Shown here: positions 21,556 through 28,303 of the stretch, one piece after another
Layout: each line of letters begins with the position of its first letter
Numbering within the stretch: position 1 is the first letter of the stretch
Assembly: GCA_000320545.1 (NCBI GenBank)
Contig: ADNK01002402.1
Span: 1 to 28,303 of the forward strand
Length of the DNA stretch: 28,303 bases
Origin: Bigelowiella natans CCMP2755
Taxonomy: Eukaryota > Cercozoa > Chlorarachniophyceae
Direction of reading: 5' to 3'
Notes under the pieces: generated by a model
The model's input: only the letters and a program-made list of their open reading frames with translations
Told to the model about the DNA's origin: nothing
The model's database searches: none
Program-made: the position numbers and the translations under genes

Positions 21556-21913
21556 TCAAAACGTAATAAAATAACACGGAAGGCTTGAATCTCCTCTCTT
21601 TCTAGAACGCCGCTACACAGAAAAGCCTTCTTCAGTGCAAATGCCATTGGGACAGTTGGCATCTGCATCGAAGGACAGTCCTTCATCAATGAAAGGAACC
21701 CCTTCAACGCACGGCTACACGTGAACGACGACGACAACAACAACAACAACTTCCACTACTGCTACTGTTTCTACAACTAACTCTCCACACATCGGCTTGA
21801 CAACCAACCTCTCGGTTTGCTAGGGCAGTTGTGTAGGTTTCGATCTGCTCCGACTGCTTTTTGACGTACGCCTTTTGACACACAGCACGAAGGGCGGGAG
21901 AAGAAAAGGGGGG

Positions 21914-21973
<60 letters not shown>

Positions 21974-22500
21974 AAGAGAGAGAAAAATGATGAGAAAAGA
22001 CATGGCTACTAAACAGGCGCGGTCTCATCCCATACAGGTTATTGCTAAGGCTCCTACTATCCACCACATCCGTGCATGCGGAAAAGGCCGAAAGCGGAAA
22101 AAAACACAACATGCAGCACGAAAGCTGCACGGGCAAGCGTGAGCGCTCTTTCCCACAAAAATTGCGTTGAATTTTCGACAAAAAAACAGCTGAGAAGGCG
22201 AGGAAGTCTGTGGATCTCGGAGAATCAAGGAGTCCTTCAATGGGCTTTACTCCGTGAGAACATCTGCTTCGCTACTGTTTTTCTGTGCTTGTCAGCGTGT
22301 TGTTGCTCTTATTGTTGTTATTGTTATTCTTCTTGCTGTTGTTAAGTTTCGTATCCTCACCGTCGTATCGTCAAAGAGCTTCTTTGCGCTTGCATATTCG
22401 CCGGTGAGGTTGGCGTTGATGCCCTGGTGTTGGTGTGTTTAGCAAGGAGGGAAGGTTGGGAATCAATCATCGGCGAAAAATCACAAAATATTATAAAGAC

Positions 22501-22545
<45 letters not shown>

Positions 22546-22583
22546 TACGTGTATATAAATCTATCAGCCATATCGTGGGGGGA

Positions 22584-22619
<36 letters not shown>

Positions 22620-22807
22620 TCCATCTCCCAAAATTGGTGCGGGGGGGAATATTCCTCCTCTTAACCTTCCTCATACATCTACGGCTATATCACCATCAAT
22701 CATCATTATCATCATTATCACAGTCATCATCAGCATCATCATCATCATCATTTCTTTTCTTGAATGAATTTACCTTCTGCGCCGTGACGCCTACGAGAAG
22801 TACATAT

Positions 22808-22840
<33 letters not shown>

Positions 22841-23258
22841 TACACAAATACACACACAAACACTTGTCACAACAACATCGCCAACAACATAGAACCGTAA
22901 ACAAACTCAAGACTTGAGGCTGCAGCTAAGATCAAAGTACACTTGTCCCAAGTGCGTAGCAGAACACGATGTGGAGAATTAAACTCCTCATCGCTTGACC
23001 GACACCGACGTGAGATACAAAAATAGGCTATACAACGCTCTTTCGCGGCGCCGAAGTCTCTCTTATTTAAAGCAGCACCACAGAGATTATCAACGTACCT
23101 GAGAGCGTTTTGGCCTCTTCCTCCGCAAGTTTCTCCGTGTCGTCGAGCAGCTTCTTTTCCATCGATGTAATGGCCCCTTTCTAAAGAGGAGTAGGGTAGA
23201 AGGCGGCGATGGTGATGGTTATATTATCTCGAAATGCAGACAGAGGCTGTGTGTGTGT

Positions 23259-23295
<37 letters not shown>

Positions 23296-23416
23296 TGTGT
23301 GAGGAAATCCTTTGATTTGAAACAAAATCATACACCGCTCGATGCTGGCGCTAAAATACACGGGTTTGAAGGTAAATGTCACTCATTTCGAGAATTTTCC
23401 GCATACGTGTATATGC

Positions 23417-23452
<36 letters not shown>

Positions 23453-23541
23453 CCTCTCTTTTCCAACACGCTCTCTCTCTCCCCCCCCTTCTCTCGTTAC
23501 GTCATTCTCCAGAAACCATAAGAAATTAAACATATATGCTA

Positions 23542-23579
<38 letters not shown>

Positions 23580-24494
23580 TAGGTTAAGCAGCAGTACCAT
23601 CCCTTCAATCGTTCTCTCCAGCATTTCTCTCTGCTTCTCTTTGCTGATTTGTATACACATAATGACGAATCAAACACGGTTTTCGATGATGGTGGTGATA
23701 ATGATGATGGCGATGATGATGGTGATGCCATGGAATAACTCATTGAAACTGCTAAATCCACCACTTCTCGTTCTGGCATTTAAGAAACCTTGTTTGAACG
23801 ACCATAGCTGTCGCTGGCCTTCTCACTATTTATCCCTGTTCAGTACTATGCTACGGGTTAAAGGTACTTACTCTTTTGATATTCTGACGATGTTGTTAAG
23901 ATGCTTTTGTAGCAGCATGAGGACGTCCTGTGGGTTGTTGTTTGCGGCGATTTAGGTATCATTACCTTGCACGATTTTTTTGACTTTCTCATTTTAGCGT
24001 ATTGCAGTTAGTTGTAAGATGAGTTCTCTTTTATTCTCTCTCTCTTTCCCTCTCTCCCACCCGAAACTTCAAGGAGAAAGAAAGAGCAAAAATAATGACA
24101 ATGATAATGTGAGGTTGTAGAGGCATTGGCGCGCATAGGAAAGAGAAAGGGGTGTGTGGGAGGAGGGGGCGGGGGGGGTGGGGAGAATTCTTCACCTTCT
24201 TTCTGGAAACATCAGCTTTACGTTTGTGCTGATTGGAAACAAGATAATGCATAATCGTGCTCTTTTGTAAGAACGATGCTACCAACCCTCCCCCCCCTCT
24301 CACAAGACATACGCACTCACACGAGCACATGGGATAGTGAGTTTAATGAATCGGTTGGCAGCAGCGTGATGATCACCTTTTCGAACTTGACAGCTCTATC
24401 CAATCTGCGACGAACACATGCAAAGGAGGGGGGGAGGGGAAGTGAGTTAGACACGTCGTGATGGTAGGAAATAATAAGCATAAATATGTATATG

Positions 24495-24553
<59 letters not shown>

Positions 24554-24731
24554 TATATCATATAAAAACGTACTTGTGTAGCATTTTACAAAATATAATA
24601 AATGTAAGTAGCAGCGCCGCTCCTTTTGCATCTGTTTACCTTTGGATTTCGGCTATTATCGGTCGCAACTGGCCTTCTTTTTCTACCGGAAAAACGAATC
24701 ATCGAAAAGCACACACACACACACCCAAACA

Positions 24732-24769
<38 letters not shown>

Positions 24770-25334
24770 GTATGAAGAGAGCACCAGCACATATCATCAG
24801 CCTGAAGTTGCTGCTTGAGAGCTATTTGCTTCTCGTTCGAGTAGGATTTTTTATTTTTTTACGCAACTATCATTGTCATCATTATTTTTAAAACTCGTTA
24901 CAGACCGGTGAGGTTTTGCTTGAGCGATGTGAGCTCCACTGTAATGTCCGCATTTCGTCGGATGACTAGGTAAACATAGCGACTATGTCGATTACGGCTG
25001 CAAGGGGAAGAGGAAAACCCTCGCTGAGGACATGTAGATCTGTGAAGTGCCTTTACCTGAGGGGTCGTCTGCGCTATTCTTCATACGTTCATTTTCTTTG
25101 GATAGCTCCGCCTTGCGAGCCTATTGATGATGACCACGACGTCAAAAACGGTGGTGATGATGATGATTCCCCCTTCGTTTGTGATTTACCAGAAAGGTTT
25201 AAGCTCGAAGCTGGTATTCTTATGATATTATTTTTCGTCTGTGCATATACCTCTTGGCCTTGTATCGACTTGTTCAAGTCGTTTAGATAAGCATGAAGCT
25301 TTCCTGACAAATATATATATATATATATATATAT

Positions 25335-25373
<39 letters not shown>

Positions 25374-25767
25374 GTTTTCTTTCAAGTAACATCATCGATC
25401 GAAAGAAAAAGGCAAACAAACTGCTTCAAACCCATATTTTTCTGCTGTTTGCCAAAGATCTCTCGAAGCGTGCCGATGTAGGCATTAGCACTAGCCAATC
25501 TGATAATATAATTGAGTCGCCATATGTGAGAGCTGACGAGCATACGAACGAGTCTAAGCATATTGAATGGACGCCCCTTGCACATCGATCTAAATAGATA
25601 CTTCACGCTGGTTGTTCTGTCCGTTTCTACCCGTTCTCCTCATTTCGTCCCGATTCCCCGTATACCAGAGCCTTCACCCCTCCCGTGTTAGCAGCGGCTT
25701 GATTGTTGACATCGAGATGCACACCGTGCGCCAAAAGAAAAGCGATGTTTAATGTCCACAAGGCCAT
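17742..25767 (-). CDS. Novel signal-peptide, coiled-coil, single-pass membrane protein (25 exons)
   Basis: Exons: 25767-25631, 25499-25432, 25303-25251, 25120-25057, 24965-24906, 24682-24640, 24404-24377, 24228-24196, 23927-23872, 23643-23598, 23180-23099, 22790-22774, 22423-22361, 21871-21809, 21714-21619, 21416-21321, 21199-21026, 20706-20641, 20457-20348, 20163-20013, 19641-19603, 19535-19047, 18836-18680, 18568-18486, 18212-17742; 914 aa, every junction in phase and GT-AG. The start has an in-frame TAG eight codons upstream. Residues 1-20 (MALWTLNIAFLLAHGVHLDV) look like a signal peptide. About 69-515 are mostly charged heptad helix (such as ITVELTSLKQNLTEKEGQL), interrupted at 272-303 by a Cys-containing loop (CPNGICTEEG). 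A short hydrophobic segment (591-604, WSALFLVLLILCPL) is followed by CVHAC and CENC-x5-CEYC (653-665, possibly zinc-binding), a Pro/Tyr/Gly stretch with PPPPPP, an Asp run and an acidic C-terminus. It suggests a secretory-pathway or surface protein with a coiled-coil ectodomain. I recognise no family. The Cys-loop exon and the two longest introns (489 and 417 bp) are the least certain parts. Confidence 0.8.
18304..18333. repeat. Perfect 30-bp palindrome in an intron
   Basis: The arm CTTGTGCTACACATT (18304-18318) is followed with no spacer by its exact reverse complement (18319-18333). It lies in the last intron (18213-18485) of the coiled-coil gene, near an ACACTT hexamer array and an (AC)n tract at 18377-18436. 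Confidence 0.95.
18376..18436. repeat. ACACTT hexamer array and AC microsatellite
   Basis: Tandem ACACTT units with one or two extra AC steps, passing into pure (AC)n, within the last intron of the coiled-coil gene. Confidence 0.9.
19914..19952. repeat. AT microsatellite in intron
   Basis: (AT)n in the intron at 19642-20012 of the coiled-coil gene. A GAT/GAA triplet stretch at about 19662-19700 lies in the same intron. Confidence 0.9.
20580..20760. repeat. AC-AT and GA microsatellites flanking an exon
   Basis: AC-rich sequence then (AT)n at 20585-20629 in one intron, and (GA)n at 20724-20758 in the next. The 66-nt exon at 20641-20706 lies between them with only 11-18 bp of separation. Confidence 0.9.
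20898..20965. repeat. CTA triplet repeat in intron
   Basis: (CTA)n with TGTTA interruptions inside the 20707-21025 intron. It is the same motif family as the larger array at 1404-1598. Confidence 0.9.
21480..21552. repeat. CG then AC microsatellite in intron
   Basis: Alternating (CG)n, potentially Z-DNA-forming, passing directly into (AC)n of about 20 units, inside the intron 21417-21618. Confidence 0.95.
21910..21986. repeat. GA microsatellite in intron
   Basis: About 70 bp of (GA)n with AAA interruptions after a G-rich start, in the 489-bp intron 21872-22360. On the transcribed strand it is a long polypyrimidine tract roughly 40 bp upstream of the 21871 acceptor. Confidence 0.9.
22506..22850. 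repeat. AT (twice), CAT and AC microsatellites around the microexon
   Basis: (AT)n at 22506-22541 and 22587-22613, CAT/ATC triplets at 22695-22750 and (AC)n at 22808-22839. They surround the 17-nt microexon at 22774-22790. Confidence 0.9.
22774..22790 (-). other. 17-nt microexon of the coiled-coil gene
   Basis: CTTCTCGTAG| precedes and |GTAAATTC follows a 17-nt exon reading (G)GC GTC ACG GCG CAG AAG. The upstream exon ends with a single G (phase 1) and the next starts in phase 0, so including it gives G-V-T-A-Q-K in frame. Skipping it would shift the frame. Confidence 0.65.
23246..23576. repeat. GT and two AT microsatellites in one intron
   Basis: (GT)n at 23246-23301, (AT)n at 23420-23448 and (AT)n at 23546-23576, all within the 417-bp intron 23181-23597. 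Confidence 0.9.
24498..24768. repeat. AT-GT and AC microsatellites
   Basis: (AT)n at 24496-24526 passing directly into (GT)n to 24553 in the intron 24405-24639, and (AC)n blocks at 24709-24724 and 24735-24766 in the intron 24683-24905. Confidence 0.9.
25311..25376. repeat. AT-GT compound microsatellite in intron
   Basis: (AT)n at 25310-25334 passes directly into (GT)n to about 25376, filling most of the 128-bp intron 25304-25431. The AT tract begins only 7 bp from the 25303 exon edge, so it sits at the acceptor side of that intron on the coding strand. Confidence 0.9.
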
Positions 25768-26768
25768 CGTCAGTAAAGAGAATAATAACTATCTCCCTGG
25801 CCCCCCGATTCAAGCTCGCTGTCCTTCTCCTTTCGTGTGCAGGGGTGGAGCCATTCAAATTCTAACCGAAAAATTCCGATTCAAAATACTAAATATTTAA
25901 TAATTCGGCATGTCATAAAAAAAACCACATTGCAATTTCATACTGCGACAACCATCCGAGGGCATTTAACGAGCTACCTCTAACTAATTCCAAAAGACTA
26001 TTTGGCAAGAAAAATAATGCACGAGAAAAGGTGATGTCGCAAAGAGACAAGGGACTAAATTCAGATCCCGAAAAATTAAGTTTGCTTGCTCACCATATCT
26101 TTCGAGAAGCCGAAATTTATCTTAAGATCTAAGATTTTCGCCGAAAGTATGTACAATTGTTAGAGTTGATTTTTTTCACATATGATGTACATATTAAGAC
26201 AAGCCATAATGAGCTTTAACAAAAAAAATAATCAAATTTGTACCTCCTACATCGTGATTAAATTATGCATGATTTTGAAGATTGGAACATACAAATAAAA
26301 TACGACTATCCAATAATTTGGTTTTATATGAAAAAATTGGGGAAACAGCATTTCTAGGAACCCAAGAATCAGGCTTAAAAACATGGTTCCTTAGAATAGC
26401 CTTTTATATCTTACTTGGAATCCTAATGCTTAGTAAAAAATATGATGACGTGGTATTATGCCAATTTGGAGAATAAATTTAATATTTATTTCAAAAATAG
26501 CCTATAATTCTAATAACATGTGGAAAGTAATAACATAAGAATGCCTTAAGAAACCCACGCTTCAATTTCCAGCTACTGTGCCCCCCCCTTTTTGTAAGAG
26601 CCACTCGAACAGGAAAGACAGAATCGTATTTAGCTTAATATTTCGACAACACGATACGGGATTGCGTGTCGCAGCTGCTTTGCTGAGAACATACAAAGAG
26701 GAGGCGCTTAACGTTGTCACGCGTCTCCACTTGCCAAAGAGCATAGGGGGTACAAAAGTTTGAAGCCA
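25768..26768. other. AT-rich divergent intergenic region
   Basis: Lies between the start codons of the coiled-coil gene (-) and the TauE/SafE gene (+), so it should hold both promoters. From about 25850 to 26560 it is strongly AT-rich without microsatellites, unlike the rest of the window, with words such as CCGAAAAATTCCGA. An open frame at 26282-26476 (64 codons, hydrophobic middle FLRIAFYILLGILMLS) is not recognised. An in-frame TAA at 26709-26711 bounds the TauE/SafE frame upstream. Confidence 0.6.
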
Positions 26769-27688
26769 ATGAACCCGGTGTCGTATCGCAGCTCGACGGA
26801 AGGCGGATCATGGAAGACTAATATATCCAGGTGCCGTATATGGATTTATGAATTGATTTATATCCTAGTTAGAATAAACGATTCCTTGTTTTCGTTCTCT
26901 ATTCTCGCTGTTAAAATCAAATGCCTCCTTGAGCGACAAAATAACCTTGCGTTTGCTATCCTTTCAGTAGACATAACCCTCTAGCACGGGGACCTCAATG
27001 CGAAGGGTCGAATGGTCCCCACGGCAATGGCGGCATTATTGGCAGATTCGAAAAAAACTCCCGTCGGTTCCGACACTTGGCCGCTCTGGTAGTTCAAGTT
27101 TTCGCAGCAATGGCGTTCGTGGTATTTCTTTCTTCAGGCCAAAGGTCAAACGCAAGCATTCCACGGCACATGATTCTTTGCCAATCTTACATTGGAATGT
27201 TTTTACCTTTTCAACAGGACGTCGGGTATCTTGCGGAGTGGGTTCGGCGAAAGTTCGGCCTCGAGCGCCCTGCCGACTCTCCTAACCGGCGTTTGCTCAA
27301 GCATATGGAACTATCTAAGCACGCATATCAATGAAATCGCTACGGCTCATCTACTCGCGGTCTGTGCAGGCCTTTGCATCTCTGCTGGCAGTGGAGGAGG
27401 AGGTGAAAAACGCGTCTTTTTTGGGCTCTGGTTGGTTGTCGTAGGAGATCGATGATAGCCTCATCTAAAACCTATGTGGTTTTGTGTTATCGTAGGGTTG
27501 TTTGTGCCGATTTTGATTGCAATGGTTGGAATGGAGGTCAGAGAACCGAAACGTTTTTCCGTTTAGTATGCATCTGCATGCGCGCGCGCGCGCACACCCT
27601 GAGTGTCTCACTCTCTCTCGCTCTCTCCGTCTGTGTATATCTCTCTGTGTGTGTGTGTGGTTTCGCGCGCGCGCGCGCACCCACACAC

Positions 27689-27776
<88 letters not shown>

Positions 27777-28303
27777 GTTATTTTATTGTGAGCACCTCCA
27801 TGCCTGGGTGCCTACGAATACGCGACAACACCGACAGGTCCATACTGCAACCTCTGCATCTCAAATCCTGATCTTCGGTTCCTCCATGGCTGGCGTTTGC
27901 TACGACCTGACGCAGCGGCACCCGGAGAGGGAGCGCCCTTTGATAGATCTATCGGTGTGTTAGTGAAACCGTAGGAGACGAGTGGGGCAGCGCAGTGCCG
28001 TCGTGTGTAGATTCAATCTTCCCGTTGTGATGCTGTTTTTTTGAGACGGTGGTTCTTGTTTGGAGAAAGTCGTATTGCATCACGACTAGCGTGAGAAAAG
28101 AAGTGATCCTCCTCCTCCTCCTCCTTCCCCCCCTCATCCTTATTCTTGTGACTGTGTATGCAGGTGATTCTCTTCCTCGCTCCGGTGATGATGGCGGGGG
28201 CGCTTGTTGGATCTGTCGTGTCAACAACCATGCCCCCCTCCCTTGTCATGCTCCTGCTTGTAATTGCGTGCTCAGCTGCAGCGTATAAGAGCTTGAGGTG
28301 GGG
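26769..28303 (+). CDS. TauE/SafE-family membrane transporter, 5' part
   Basis: Exons 26769-26830, 26968-27144, 27218-27402, 27496-27536, 27838-27954 and 28164 onward, cut by the window end; a donor AG|GTGGGG at 28297/28298 may close the last one. All junctions are in phase. TauE/SafE proteins are multi-pass permeases that export sulfite, sulfoacetate or related anions; eukaryotic members occur in plants and protists. A hydrophilic N-terminus (about 53 residues) is followed by a membrane segment (LAALVVQVFAAMAFVVFLSS), a Ser/Gly loop, a second (ATAHLLAVCAGLCISAGSGG) running into the family glycine motif GGGG-LFVPIL across a splice junction, then VHTATSASQILIFGSSMAGV, CYDLTQRHPERERPLIDLS and a third hydrophobic stretch (ILFLAPVMMAGALVGSVV). 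This order matches the first half of plant-type family members. The substrate cannot be told from sequence. The start is the first ATG after an in-frame TAA at 26709-26711. Confidence 0.9.
27578..27775. repeat. Compound CG / CT / GT / CG / AC / AT microsatellite
   Basis: About 200 bp of adjoining simple repeats: (CG)n at 27580-27594, CT-rich to 27645, (GT)n to 27659, (CG)n at 27663-27679, AC-rich to 27690, then (AT)n from 27691 to 27775 with one interruption. It occupies two thirds of the 301-bp intron 27537-27837 of the TauE/SafE gene. Confidence 0.95.

Noticed and set aside
24797-24846. Minus-strand exon-like frame KQIALKQQLQADD inside an intron of the coiled-coil gene
   Set aside because: It looks like a heptad but cannot be inserted between its neighbours without breaking phase, and it has no good donor. 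It may be an exon relic.
1-28303. tRNA, rRNA, CRISPR array, telomere repeat or intact transposon
   Set aside because: None was recognised by eye. The tandem repeats are simple microsatellites without spacers, and no transposase or reverse transcriptase motifs were seen.

Overview
This is nuclear DNA of an intron-rich unicellular eukaryote. Genes are split by short GT-AG introns (67 to about 500 bp), some exons are tiny (17 nt in the clearest case), stop codons are standard, and simple repeats (AT, AC/GT, GA/CT, CTA, CAT, poly-C/G) fill introns and intergenic DNA. Gene content (ABC-F ATPase, anoctamin, TauE/SafE, Mediator-like subunit) fits a protist or alga such as a chlorarachniophyte, cryptophyte or stramenopile. 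The sequence alone does not fix the lineage. No tRNA, rRNA, CRISPR array, insertion sequence or intact transposon was recognised.

Layout. 1-5208: mostly simple repeats and AT-rich unique DNA, with a few weak exon candidates. 5209-7670 (+): ABC-F ATPase with a C-terminal Tudor-like domain, only one intron. 7671-9990: convergent intergenic region with a series of covarying short hairpins and a zone rich in GCTAGC/TGCATG. 9991-16077 (-): anoctamin (TMEM16), 11 exons, about 1332 aa, with an unusual ~440-residue C-terminal extension. 16078-16449: short divergent promoter region. 16450-17137 (+): 122-aa coiled-coil protein resembling Mediator subunit 28, with a GC-AG intron. 17138-17741: second convergent intergenic region with the same palindromic vocabulary. 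17742-25767 (-): 25-exon gene for a ~914-aa protein with signal peptide, long coiled coil, one membrane segment, a CxxC pair and an acidic, proline-rich tail; no family recognised. 25768-26768: AT-rich divergent intergenic region. 26769-28303 (+): 5' part of a TauE/SafE-family membrane transporter, cut by the window end.

Exon models were built by hand from splice signals and checked for phase continuity. In the 25-exon gene and the TauE/SafE gene every junction keeps frame. In the anoctamin all do except the last, which needs a weak donor. Three of the five genes encode membrane proteins (lipid scramblase/ion channel, anion exporter, coiled-coil membrane protein), but nothing shows that they act together. 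The most novel items are the 25-exon coiled-coil membrane protein, the anoctamin C-terminal extension, the ABC-F-Tudor fusion and the compensatory hairpin series after the ABC-F gene.
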